Made by a program: the position numbers and the translations under genes
Notes under the pieces: generated by a model
The model's input: only the letters and a program-made list of their open reading frames with translations
The model's database searches: none
Told to the model about the DNA's origin: nothing
NCBI RefSeq assembly: GCF_002150805.1
Contig: NZ_MTBA01000008.1
Coordinates: forward strand, 1-61,727
Length of the DNA: 61,727 nt
Reading direction: 5' to 3'
From: Oceanospirillum sanctuarii
Lineage (GTDB): Bacteria; Pseudomonadota; Gammaproteobacteria; Pseudomonadales; Halomonadaceae
In this document: one piece after another, positions 27,901 through 35,823 of the stretch
Layout: the number at the start of each line of letters is the position of its first letter
How positions within the stretch are numbered: the first letter of the stretch is position 1

Positions 27901-28868
27901 GCACCCTGCTGGATATCTCCAAACTGGATGCCGGTGCCCTGCAACCCAACCTCAGCACCTTCCGACTGGCGGATATTCTGAAACCGCTGAAAGCCGAGTT
28001 TGGTGTCATGGCCAATGACCGGGGGCTGCAGTTTGACGCCGTCAGCAGCAAAGCGATTGTTCGCAGTGACAGCCAGATGCTGCGCCGTATCGTTCAGAAC
28101 TTCCTCTCCAATGCTGCTCGCTATACCCAACACGGCAAGATTCTTTTAGGCTGTCGTCGCATTAGCGGCGGTGTCCGTATTGAGGTTTGGGATACAGGAC
28201 CGGGGATTCCGGAAGAGAAGCTTTCAGAGATCTTCCAGGAGTTTAAGCGCCTCGATCACCCGGAGCGTCACAACAAAGAGGGTGAAAAAGGTCTGGGGCT
28301 TGGCCTCTCCATTGCCGAACGTATGACCCGGGTACTGGATCACAAACTGCAGGTTCGCTCCTGGCCGGGTGAAGGCACTGTATTTAGTGTCGAAGTTCCT
28401 TTCGGCAAAGAGGAAGACCTGCCTCAGGAACAAACCGAAAAGAGCACGAGCACTTCCGGTAAGCGCCAGCGGAATAATCCGCTGGCAGGGCTGCATATTC
28501 TCTGTATCGACAACGAGCCCCTGATTCTGGAAGGTATGGAAGCCATGCTTAGCAACTGGGATTGCCGGGTCAGTAAAGCCACCACTATCGGTGGCGCAAA
28601 ATCCGCTCTGCGTAATTCCGGTATTCCGGATATCGTTCTGGCGGATTACCACCTGGATAACGATGTTACCGGCGTCATGGCGCTGACCGCATTGAACGAA
28701 GTCGTTGAAGAACCGATTCCGGGCATCATGATCACCGCTGACCGGACAGAAGACGTTGCGGAAGAGATTAAACGGGAAGGTTATACCCTGCTGCACAAAC
28801 CGATTAAACCGGCACCGTTACGGGCAATGGTGACCCGAATTCTGAAGAGCCATAAGCTGAAGCAGTAA
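24927..28868 (+). CDS. crbS: Transporter-fused hybrid sensor kinase, CrbS/CbrA type
   Basis: Hybrid histidine kinase of 1313 residues. The N-terminal part (about 1-510) is a sodium:solute symporter-like membrane domain. Two PAS regions follow (about 650-770 and 785-890), a coiled coil, a HisKA domain with phospho-acceptor H946 in AAASHDLLQPLN, an ATPase domain with DTGPGIP and GLGLGLSI, and a receiver domain with D1240 in LADYHLD. In Vibrio and Pseudomonas this architecture (CrbS, MxtR) works with a LuxR-type regulator to switch on acs and acetate uptake. Here crbR, acs and two ActP-type symporters surround it, which fits. The true ligand is not shown by the sequence. Confidence 0.92.
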   Translation: MFQGWVLVAISLIYIAILFSIAWWGDAKAKRSKARLTSRRPFVYSIALGVYCTSWTFYGTVGQATHSSWTYLSIFLGPIIMYVLFSGLIRKIIRVSKKQNITSIADFIASRYGKTQSLAILVTLIALVGTLPYIALQLKAVTMSYNVITSYPAPLTEKSVELFSDTGFYVAIMMAIFAIIFGTRNVDATEHHDGLVLAIAFESIIKLLAFMVVGASITYGMFNGFNDLLTHARYYLEIEKELNKDPISNGFLAQTLLAMLAILCLPRQFHMAVVENTHVEDARTSRWVFPAYLVAISFFVLPIAAAGLLIFPDGTVEPDTFVLTLPMAAQQGGLTLLAFIGGFSAATSMVILATIAISIMVSNDIVIPLLLKFRWSGNTSHHDFGQLVLRIRRITIVGVLALAYLTYLAIAEFNSLAATGLLSFAAVAQFGPAMIGGMYWKRGNRFGALAGMTSGILIWGYTMMLPSLANAGWIQSSIFVDGPMGIYWLRPEALFGADLDFLTHGVLFSLGINLICYIAVSNITRQRVIDRIQASAFIDSIDTRNTKSARPWMGSTSVGDLMALCERFLEPDAVDKAFSDYFLRNDKDSFRPDDRASIEVIQFTERLLTGVLGASSARIVINSALQGKEIQISDVISIVDEASQVLEFNRALLQATIENVSQGISVVDHNLRLVVWNQHYLDLFNFPDNLIRVGEPIENIFRFNAQNGEYGLGDPEEQVQQLLDNIRYGEPHRYVRYRKDGTVLDVEGNPMPGGGFVYTYQDITQQKQTEEALIQSENNIRIYTDNVPALIAYFDTELRYLFTNKAYEEAMNVDRTTIIGQPIYKVLTLSQYEARRPYIERVLSGDRTIFELEHMLDNGRMRYGLVTYTPHKNDQGEILGFFSLYQDITERRKAEIALKETNETLEERVKERTQELSDLNQDLMQAKQTSEQANASKTRFLAAASHDLLQPLNAARLFTSALAHQVKEENPDQYRMTRNIDSSLKAAEELLSTLLDISKLDAGALQPNLSTFRLADILKPLKAEFGVMANDRGLQFDAVSSKAIVRSDSQMLRRIVQNFLSNAARYTQHGKILLGCRRISGGVRIEVWDTGPGIPEEKLSEIFQEFKRLDHPERHNKEGEKGLGLGLSIAERMTRVLDHKLQVRSWPGEGTVFSVEVPFGKEEDLPQEQTEKSTSTSGKRQRNNPLAGLHILCIDNEPLILEGMEAMLSNWDCRVSKATTIGGAKSALRNSGIPDIVLADYHLDNDVTGVMALTALNEVVEEPIPGIMITADRTEDVAEEIKREGYTLLHKPIKPAPLRAMVTRILKSHKLKQ

Positions 28869-28905
28869 GCTTTTACGACTCATCTAAAAGCATTTACTCA
28901 AAACC

Positions 28906-28935
28906 AAAAAAGCCGCTGAGATTCAGCGGCTTTTT
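28906..28935. terminator. Bidirectional terminator between crbS and crbR
   Basis: A perfect 13-bp stem AAAAAGCCGCTGA/TCAGCGGCTTTTT with a 3-nt loop has A and T tracts on both sides and serves the two convergent genes. Confidence 0.9.
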
Positions 28936-28976
28936 CTTATCATAATCGCAACAGAGCACTGCCGGATTCTGATTGG

Positions 28977-29639
28977 TTAGTCAGCAACCTTAGGTGGCTC
29001 AACTTCCAGCTGTTTAGCGGCAATTACAGCCTGAGTACGACTGTGTACACCCAGCTTACGCAGAATAGCAGTCACGTGCGCCTTAATGGTCGCCTCAGAA
29101 ACATTCAGTTCATAAGCGATCTGCTTGTTCAGAAGACCTTCGGTCAGCATATTCAGAACGCGGAACTGCTGAGGTGTCAGGGTAGACAGCGCTTCAGCAA
29201 AACGAGCCTGCTCTTCACTTACTTCACTAAGGGTTTCAGAGATCTCTGGCGGCAACCAGACCTCACCGTTAAGTACCTCTTCAATCGCTTCCGCAATTGT
29301 CTCCAGAGAGGAGGACTTAGGAATAAAACCGGATGAACCGAAATCGATTGCGCGCTGAATAACTAGAGGCTCTTCAGTACCGGAAACTACGATCACAGGA
29401 ATTGCGGGACACTGTCCGCGCAGGAAAACCAAACCGGAAAAGCCATGGGCTCCCGGCATGTGCAGATCCAACAGGATAAGGTCTGCATCGGAATTGTTAC
29501 TGGCTGCGGTCTGCACAGCCTCCATATCTTCGGCCTCAACAATCTCGGCTTCAGGTGCGACCTGTTTAACCGCTTGCTGCAGCGCGGCACGAAATAATGG
29601 ATGATCGTCAGCAATAATGATCTTCTGTGCTAATGCCAT
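28977..29639 (-). CDS. crbR: LuxR-type response regulator, CrbR/ErdR type
   Basis: DNA-binding response regulator of 220 residues. The receiver domain (about 5-120) has acidic pocket residues D11 and D12 and phospho-acceptor D58 in LILLDLHMPG. The C-terminal LuxR/FixJ helix-turn-helix (about 150-210) contains LTPQQFRVLNML and NVSEATIKAHVTAILRKLG. In the acetate switch, this partner of CrbS activates acs. GGAGGAGA precedes the ATG. It is downstream of acs on the same strand, beyond an acs terminator, and convergent with crbS. Confidence 0.92.
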   Translation of the reverse strand: MALAQKIIIADDHPLFRAALQQAVKQVAPEAEIVEAEDMEAVQTAASNNSDADLILLDLHMPGAHGFSGLVFLRGQCPAIPVIVVSGTEEPLVIQRAIDFGSSGFIPKSSSLETIAEAIEEVLNGEVWLPPEISETLSEVSEEQARFAEALSTLTPQQFRVLNMLTEGLLNKQIAYELNVSEATIKAHVTAILRKLGVHSRTQAVIAAKQLEVEPPKVAD

Positions 29640-29728
29640 TAATCTCCTCCAACTCCCTGCTAGTCTTATATTTTTTACTCTTATTTGCGGGTCAATAATA
29701 CCTTATTGTTGACACTTTTGCCTGCAAA

Positions 29729-29766
29729 AAAAAACTCCCATGTGGCATTCACACGGGAGTTTTTTA
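29729..29766 (-). terminator. Terminator after acs
   Basis: AAAACTCCC and GGGAGTTTT form the outer stem, TGTG and CACA the inner one. The minus-strand T tract follows immediately. Confidence 0.85.
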
Positions 29767-29801
29767 TTATTCAGCTCACGTTTAACGGGAGCTTAGTCCT
29801 A

Positions 29802-31751
29802 TCAGCGGTTCAGACGGGACTCGATCAGGTTGTCAACAACACTTGGATCAGCCAGTGTTGAGGTATCACCCAGACCGTCGCACTCGTTCGCTGCGATCTT
29901 ACGCAGAATACGACGCATGATCTTACCGGAACGGGTCTTAGGCAGACCGGCAGAGAACTGGATTAGATCCGGTGTTGCGATCGGACCAATCTCTTTACGT
30001 ACCCACTTAACCAGCTCAGTACGCAGATCATCAGACTCTTCTACACCATCGTTCAGAGTGATGTAGATGTAGATGCCCTGACCTTTAATGTCGTGCGGGT
30101 AGCCAACAACCGCTGCTTCAGCAACGTCTTTGTGAGCAACCATCGCGCTTTCGATCTCAGCAGTACCCATACGGTGACCGGATACGTTGATCACGTCATC
30201 AACACGACCAGTGATCCAGAAGTAACCGTCTTCGTCACGACGTGCACCGTCACCAGTGAAGTAAGTACCTGGGTAGGTGCTGAAGTAAGTCTGGAAGAAG
30301 CGCTCGTGATCACCCCAGATAGAACGAGCCTGACCAGGCCAGCTGTCTTTCAGGATCAGACCACCTTCAGTTGCACCTTCCAGCTCAGTACCCTGACCAT
30401 CAACCAGCGCAGGCTGTACACCGAAGAATGGCAGCGTTGCAGAACCCGGTTTCAGATCAGTTGCACCTGGCAGTGGAGAGATCAGAATGCCTCCGGTTTC
30501 AGTCTGCCACCAGGTATCAACGATAGGGCACTTACTGTTACCGATGTTCTTGTAGTACCACTCCCAGGCTTCCGGGTTGATTGGCTCACCCACAGAACCC
30601 AACAGGCGCAGAGAATCACGCTTGGTGTCACCCATTACGTCATTGCCCTGAGCCATCAGAGCACGAACGGCAGTCGGCGCAGTGTACAGGATGTTTACGT
30701 TGTGCTTGTCTACCACGTCACCGAAACGGCTGTGGGATGGGTAAGAAGGAACACCTTCAAACATCAGAGAGGTTGCACCGTTCGCCAGAGGGCCGTAAAC
30801 GATGTAGCTGTGGCCGGTAATCCAACCTACATCAGCAGTACACCAGTAGATCTCACCTTCTTTGTAATCAAATACATACTGGTGGGTCATGGATGCATAA
30901 ACCATGTAACCACCGGTAGTGTGCTTCAGACCTTTAGGTGCACCAGTAGAACCAGAGGTGTACAGAATGAACAGAGGATCTTCTGCATTCATCTCTTCCG
31001 GCGGGCAAACTTCAGAAGCACCGTCGAAGATATCGTGGTACCAAACGTCACGGTGATCGTGCCATGCGATGTCGCCACCAGTGCACTTAACTACAACCAC
31101 TTTCTCAACAGTTTTAACCTGTGGATTGGTCAGAGCTTCATCAACATTCTCTTTCAGAGGAACCGCTTTACCACCACGACGACCTTGGTCTGCAGTGATC
31201 ACAATGCGGGAGTCAGAGTTGATGATACGACCAGCAATCGCATCCGGGGAGAAGCCACCGAATACAACAGAGTGAACTGCACCAATACGAGCACAAGCCA
31301 GCATCGCAACAGCTGCTTCAGGAATCATTGGCATGTAGATAGTTACTACATCGCCCTTACGAACACCCTGACCTTTCAGAGCGTTAGCGAACTTACATAC
31401 ACGGGTGTACAGGTCACGGTAAGTGATGTTTTCAGACTGCTCAGGGTTGTCACCTTCCCAGATAATCGCAACCTGGTCACCACGGGTTTCCAGATGACGG
31501 TCCAGACAGTTAGCACTGGCGTTCAGAGTGCCGTCTTCAAACCATTTGATATCTACATCGTGAGAATCAAAGCGTACGTTTTTAACTTTGCTGAACGGTT
31601 TGATCCAGTCGATACGCTGACCGTGCTCAGCCCAGAACGCATCTGGCTGCTCAACAGACTGTTTGTACATCTCTTCATACTTAGCTTTGTTGATCAAAGC
31701 GTTTGAAGCTACGTCTGCTGGTACTGGATAAACTTTTTGTTGTTCGCTCAT
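29802..31751 (-). CDS. acs: Acetyl-CoA synthetase (AMP-forming)
   Basis: Cytoplasmic enzyme that activates acetate to acetyl-CoA through an acetyl-AMP intermediate. The 649 residues match the family length. The adenylate-forming motif [11 protein letters not shown] lies near 265-275, WWQTETGG near 415 and [21 protein letters not shown] near 500-520. TRSGKIMRR near 608-616 carries the lysine usually controlled by acetylation. With the ActP-type symporters and CrbSR it makes a complete acetate scavenging set. Codon use is strongly biased, suggesting high expression. Confidence 0.97.
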   Translation of the reverse strand: MSEQQKVYPVPADVASNALINKAKYEEMYKQSVEQPDAFWAEHGQRIDWIKPFSKVKNVRFDSHDVDIKWFEDGTLNASANCLDRHLETRGDQVAIIWEGDNPEQSENITYRDLYTRVCKFANALKGQGVRKGDVVTIYMPMIPEAAVAMLACARIGAVHSVVFGGFSPDAIAGRIINSDSRIVITADQGRRGGKAVPLKENVDEALTNPQVKTVEKVVVVKCTGGDIAWHDHRDVWYHDIFDGASEVCPPEEMNAEDPLFILYTSGSTGAPKGLKHTTGGYMVYASMTHQYVFDYKEGEIYWCTADVGWITGHSYIVYGPLANGATSLMFEGVPSYPSHSRFGDVVDKHNVNILYTAPTAVRALMAQGNDVMGDTKRDSLRLLGSVGEPINPEAWEWYYKNIGNSKCPIVDTWWQTETGGILISPLPGATDLKPGSATLPFFGVQPALVDGQGTELEGATEGGLILKDSWPGQARSIWGDHERFFQTYFSTYPGTYFTGDGARRDEDGYFWITGRVDDVINVSGHRMGTAEIESAMVAHKDVAEAAVVGYPHDIKGQGIYIYITLNDGVEESDDLRTELVKWVRKEIGPIATPDLIQFSAGLPKTRSGKIMRRILRKIAANECDGLGDTSTLADPSVVDNLIESRLNR

Positions 31752-32095
31752 CTAAATCTTGCCTCTGTGCCTGTGAGGGAAAGAAACCCCGGGCGCTTTA
31801 TTTTTATGATGCGGAGGTTTTAAAAAAATAACCTCACCCGGAATACATATTCGATGCAAAGTTATACTGGGCTGACGACTGCGAAAACATTAGACCTTGG
31901 TAGCAGTATTTTTTCCTTTAAAATCAATAAGTTATAAAGATCTTTTATATTTATGACCAATCAGACACTTCTGGTTTCATTCTTTCGCAGATGCACAATA
32001 GCCTTTCATTCGACTTTCGGGTCATAAAATCTGCTGTATAAAAGAATAATTTTGGCTTTAATAACTGCTTATATTGAAGCGAATATAAAGCTTTA
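31752..32095. other. Intergenic region upstream of acs
   Basis: This 344-bp A/T-rich region has no gene. It holds the acs promoter on the minus strand (see 31861-31906). The left part (31790-31840) contains an imperfect hairpin, GAGGTT...AACCTC, in the acs leader. Nothing recognisable was found between about 31910 and 32095 apart from A/T-rich tracts. Confidence 0.6.
31861..31906 (-). promoter_or_regulatory. acs: Candidate activator-dependent acs promoter with AAGGTCTAAT
   Basis: On the minus strand TATAAC (31861-31866) is a good -10, but the -35 position reads TGTTTT, which is poor, so an activator is expected. Immediately upstream, AAGGTCTAAT (31889-31898, inside CTGCTACCAAGGTCTAAT) would lie about 35-45 bp before the start of transcription, a class II activator position. 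The same 10-mer occurs at 22353-22362 near the symporter operon. CrbR is the obvious candidate, by inference. Confidence 0.4.
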
Positions 32096-32632
32096 TTAAT
32101 TTATATCAGCGCCTCTTTCCCCTTCAAAAACTAACTCCTGCTGACAGCTGCGACATAAATATCTGATTCCCTGAGCAATTTTGTTATGACGGCGAATAGT
32201 CAGGCCATGAATTCGTTCAGGACAGCCACAACGATATAAGTAATTTTGTTTCGCTGTTGTACTGACATCATATTGATGCGTTGTTTTTGCCGGTACACCT
32301 AATACCTGCTCCATCACCCCCTGCCATTCACGACCGTGGGGCTTAATCCGATGGCCAAATTCACGAAAGGCCACCAGATGCGCCAGCTCATGGGGAACCA
32401 CATTGAGCATAAAGTCCTGATAGTTCTCCGCCATTAGCGTCAGATTGAAACGCAACTTCCACTTTTGCAGATACGCCTGCCCCGCACATTTGCCTCTCAG
32501 GCTGAGATCCAGTTCAGGCACCGGGTAGGTTTTGCCAAAAAAGTCTTCGACCCGCTTCATCCAGTAAATCAGCCCAAAACGCAGCGCAACTTCAGACTGC
32601 ACCTTATCGTTAGGGTCAGGACAAACCGGCAT
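32096..32632 (-). CDS. sprT: SprT-like zinc metalloprotease-fold protein
   Basis: Predicted cytoplasmic SprT/Spartan-like metalloprotein. From the ATG at 32632 it is 178 residues. The core contains SLRGKCAGQAYL, the zinc motif HELAH with the third His in KPHGREW, and a C-terminal zinc ribbon (YRCGCPE...YLCRSC). E. coli SprT is 165 residues and aligns from about residue 10. The frame is open to a TTG at 32851, adding 73 residues with no family match and no convincing ribosome binding site. I prefer the shorter start, but no strong Shine-Dalgarno precedes it either. Confidence 0.75.
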   Translation of the reverse strand: MPVCPDPNDKVQSEVALRFGLIYWMKRVEDFFGKTYPVPELDLSLRGKCAGQAYLQKWKLRFNLTLMAENYQDFMLNVVPHELAHLVAFREFGHRIKPHGREWQGVMEQVLGVPAKTTHQYDVSTTAKQNYLYRCGCPERIHGLTIRRHNKIAQGIRYLCRSCQQELVFEGERGADIN

Positions 32633-32938
32633 AGCATCAGGGTGCTTTTTCAGCAGAGTTTCAGTATTCACGGCGTAGTCTTCAGGCTTCTGTGTTGGCG
32701 GATCATAAAAACGAAACGGGATGGTGGCAGTTTGTCGGTAAAATCTCAATCCGGCCCTATCGCAAGCATGAAGACCAAGGTAGATTTCATCATCAAGATT
32801 ACCGCGGCCACTTCTAACATCAGCGCGGGGACGCTGGTACAATGGCGACAATTTTGAACCCTGCCGCGCATATAAAGATTATGAGTATGCCGTACCCATC
32901 AGGGCGAACCTGTTGCAGGCACCTATTCAGAGGTAGTT
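32633..32938. other. Region between sprT and the YecA-like gene
   Basis: If the short sprT start is right, these 306 bases are non-coding and divergent promoters must lie here. The minus frame stays open to 32851 (TTG), so the part below that may encode an N-terminal extension of SprT. No strong promoter pair or repeat was found. Confidence 0.4.
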
Positions 32939-33655
32939 ATGAAAGAAGAATCCATCCCGGTAGCTGTGATCGACGACGAAATTCTGGATCAGCTGTATGA
33001 CTTTCTGGAGTCCGATCAGGTCGATCCTGAAGCACTGGATGTTATTGGCCTGCACGGTTTTATGGTGGCGCTGGCTGTATGTCCTGAGCCGGTTCCGACT
33101 GGTGAGTGGTTACCGGTTGCTTTCAACGGTATGCCTCGTTTTACCACCGACAACTCGAATGAGTTCAGCGAAGACAGCGTTATCGGCTGGCTGGAAACCA
33201 TGCTGGAGCAGACCCGCACCGTGCTGTACCGCGGCCAAACCATCGAACTGCCATTCGAGCCGGAACTGGAAGAAGATGAAGTTCTGGATGACAGCGAAGT
33301 CAGCGCCTGGTGTGCCGGTTTTATTGAAGCGGTAATGATGCGCGAAGAGATCTGGTTTGGTCAGCACGAGCAGGACGCTGCCGAACTTCTGCTGCCCTTT
33401 ATGGCGATCTCCTGCCTATTCCCGGATGAAGAGCTGGATGATATCGTTGCCGATCTGGATACCACCAACCGTCTGGCGGCTCAGCTACCGGAAATTCTGG
33501 TGGATCTGTACCTGCTGTTCCACGCTCCTGCTGAAAAGCCATCCACATTCCCGGGCAAGGGTGGCCCTAAAGGCAACGCTGGAAAAGGTAGTGCAGGCAA
33601 AGGCGGCAACGGTAAAAAAGGTGGGAACAACCGCCGTGGTGGCAAGCGTAAGTAA
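32939..33655 (+). CDS. YecA/YgfB-family (UPF0149) protein with Gly/Lys-rich tail
   Basis: The 238-residue protein has a UPF0149 domain (about 12-195), recognisable by LHGFMVALAVCPEPV, a WLPVAFNG segment and the AWCAGFIEAV helix. After about 200 the sequence turns into a low-complexity tail with repeated GKGG, GKGS and GNGKKGG units ending in RRGGKRK, strongly basic and likely to bind nucleic acid or ribosomes. The usual YecA C-terminal SEC-C metal-binding motif is absent. Function of the family is unclear. GAGG lies 6-7 nt before the ATG. Confidence 0.85.
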   Translation: MKEESIPVAVIDDEILDQLYDFLESDQVDPEALDVIGLHGFMVALAVCPEPVPTGEWLPVAFNGMPRFTTDNSNEFSEDSVIGWLETMLEQTRTVLYRGQTIELPFEPELEEDEVLDDSEVSAWCAGFIEAVMMREEIWFGQHEQDAAELLLPFMAISCLFPDEELDDIVADLDTTNRLAAQLPEILVDLYLLFHAPAEKPSTFPGKGGPKGNAGKGSAGKGGNGKKGGNNRRGGKRK

Positions 33656-33683
33656 CCTTAAGCTGCCTCTATAAGTCAGACCT

Positions 33684-33720
33684 AAAAAGCAGGAGACCCG
33701 GAACGGGCTCCTGCTTTTTT
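33684..33720. terminator. Bidirectional terminator, YecA-like gene and ABC exporter
   Basis: AAAAAGCAGGAG pairs with CTCCTGCTTTTT, extended inside by CCCG/CGGG around a GAA loop with one unpaired A. T tracts are present in both directions. Confidence 0.88.
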
Positions 33721-33789
33721 ATATTCTCTGCTTTTGCCCTCTACCCTTTTATCTCCTCAACTATTTTTCTACCGTCAGCTCTGGCGCTC

Positions 33790-35655
33790 TTAGTGCTCCT
33801 GCCGCTGGCCATAAAGCCTGTGGTAAACCCCTTGTTGCTCCAGCAGCTCGTCATGACGACCCTCTTCGATGATATGACCATCATCAAACACATAGACCCG
33901 ATCCGCCTGCTTCACCGCGCTTAAACGGTGAGCAATGATCAGAGTCGTACGTTGTTGCAGGAACTCCGCCATCGCTTCATGCAAACGGGCTTCGGTTTCG
34001 GTATCCAGCGCAGAGGTGGCTTCATCCAGAATCACCACCTTAGGTTGCGTCAGTATCATACGGGCGATGGCCAGACGCTGTTTCTGTCCGCCGGAAAGCC
34101 TCAGCCCCTTCTGGCCAACAAGGGTATCCAACTGCTGATCCAACTCTTCGACGAAGTCTTTCAGCTGGGCAATCTCAAGAGCATGCCAGAGCTCTTCATC
34201 AGCGTGCGTCTGTCCCAGCGTCAAATTGTCCCGAACTGTGCCGTTAAAGAGAGCCGGATGCTGCAAAACCGTGGCGACATTATCCCGAACCCGCTGCAGC
34301 CCGATTCGCTCAATTGTGGCATCGCTATAAAACACCTGACCGGATTCCGGCTGATACAGCCCCAATAACGCCTGTACCAGCGTGGATTTGCCGCCACCGC
34401 TGGTGCCAACCAAGGCCACTTTTTCACCGGGGGCGATGGCAAGGTTCACCCCTCTTAATACTGGCTCATTGTCGCCGTATTTCAGGTGCAGATCCTCAAT
34501 ACGGATGCCTGTGGTAATACAGCCAGTAAAAGGATCTTCCTGCTCCGGATACTGGGGCTCCTGCTGCAGTTTGAGCAGATTGTTTAACCGTCCGGTAGCA
34601 GCTTTGGCGGCAAACCAGGCGTACTGGATCCCCAGTACCTCCTGCACCGGCCCCATCATAAACCAGAGATAGCCAAACACCGCCAGCATCTGTCCCACCG
34701 TCAGGTCAGAGTAAAGCACCATCAGCATCGACAGGGCGCGGAAGATATCAAAGCCAAAAAGAAAAACCAGAAAGCTGAGTCGGCTTACTGCATCACTTTT
34801 CCACTCAAAGCTGGCGGAATGCTCTTTAACGTCAGCAGCCTTGCGGATCAGACGCTTGATGTAATGCTCTTCTCTGTTGCTGGTTCTCAACTGCTGAACC
34901 ACATCAAGGGTTTCACCCAATGCCATCTGAAAGGCTTCAAAAGCGGAGTTCTGGGTCTTTTTCAGGCGTTTAACATGCTTGCCCAAGCGCATGGTGGTCC
35001 AGATCACCACAGGGTTGAGCAGCAAGATAAAGAGCGCCAGCTGCCAGTGCATCCAGAACAGAATCACCGCAGCACCGATCAGGGAGAGAAACGCCACCAC
35101 AAAACGGCTGACGGAACTGCTGATAAAGCGGTCGATGGTATCCACATCAGTTACCAGATGGGAGGCAACCGAACCCGCCCCCAGCTGTTCATACTCCGCC
35201 ATGGAGATACGCTGCAGATGACCTAACAGCCGTTGACGGAGCTTAAAGACGATATCCTTGGAGATCAGTGTAAATTCACGGGTCTGCCAGACATTCAGTA
35301 TCAGAGCCGCTCCCCGCATCAGCACAGTTGCCACCAGAACAACACCGATATAAACCGCCGGAACCTGCCACTCCACCGAAACAAAATCATTGATGAAGGC
35401 TGTTATCTGTCCCGGCTGATTCAGTAACACCTCATCCACCAATAAAGGGATCAACAGCGGCAGAGGCACGCTGAACAGAGTCGCCGCAATAGCGATCAGG
35501 TTCGCCAGAATCAGTGAGCGTTTATGTTGTTTCACCACCAGCCAGAGCGCACGGGGCGTAATCTCATCCTGCATAAAAGCACTTTGGTTAAGCCCTCCCT
35601 CAGTAGGCAAGGCTTCTCCATGGGCTTGGCTGACGTTGATCGACTCAGATTTCAA
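33790..35655 (-). CDS. ABC exporter, fused membrane and ATPase domains
   Basis: Half-transporter of the MsbA/multidrug exporter type, 621 residues. Six membrane helices span about 45-340. The nucleotide-binding domain has Walker A GTSGGGKST (near 414), signature LSGGQ (near 513), Walker B VVILDEATSALD (near 533) and the H-loop IIAHRLS. The substrate could be a lipid, drug or peptide; no neighbour resolves this. The listed start is TTG with GGGAG about 11 nt upstream. An ATG at 35574 (residue 28) is an alternative. It is divergent from plsB. Confidence 0.87.
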   Translation of the reverse strand: MKSESINVSQAHGEALPTEGGLNQSAFMQDEITPRALWLVVKQHKRSLILANLIAIAATLFSVPLPLLIPLLVDEVLLNQPGQITAFINDFVSVEWQVPAVYIGVVLVATVLMRGAALILNVWQTREFTLISKDIVFKLRQRLLGHLQRISMAEYEQLGAGSVASHLVTDVDTIDRFISSSVSRFVVAFLSLIGAAVILFWMHWQLALFILLLNPVVIWTTMRLGKHVKRLKKTQNSAFEAFQMALGETLDVVQQLRTSNREEHYIKRLIRKAADVKEHSASFEWKSDAVSRLSFLVFLFGFDIFRALSMLMVLYSDLTVGQMLAVFGYLWFMMGPVQEVLGIQYAWFAAKAATGRLNNLLKLQQEPQYPEQEDPFTGCITTGIRIEDLHLKYGDNEPVLRGVNLAIAPGEKVALVGTSGGGKSTLVQALLGLYQPESGQVFYSDATIERIGLQRVRDNVATVLQHPALFNGTVRDNLTLGQTHADEELWHALEIAQLKDFVEELDQQLDTLVGQKGLRLSGGQKQRLAIARMILTQPKVVILDEATSALDTETEARLHEAMAEFLQQRTTLIIAHRLSAVKQADRVYVFDDGHIIEEGRHDELLEQQGVYHRLYGQRQEH

Positions 35656-35765
35656 ACCTTATCACTCCCAACATTTAACCAGACACTCCAACCCGAACAG
35701 GTCTGGCAAAATAAATAATTACCCACTGATGACACGCAAATTAAAATCCAAACAGGTCAATCAGT

Positions 35766-35771
35766 TATAAT
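35766..35771 (+). promoter_or_regulatory. Candidate -10 element for plsB
   Basis: A perfect TATAAT lies 53 nt before the preferred plsB start. The -35 region is weak (TTAAAA about 19 bp upstream). It overlaps the in-frame ATG at 35770, an argument against that ATG being the translation start. Confidence 0.4.
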
Positions 35772-35823
35772 GCGTTCTAAGCTAGGTACAGATATCAGCA
35801 TAAAAGAAAAAGACAACAGGAAC

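Noticed and set aside
30093-31706. A 537-codon open frame on the plus strand opposite acs
   Set aside because: It is caused by the strong codon bias of acs. The product is low-complexity Thr/Val-rich with no family resemblance.
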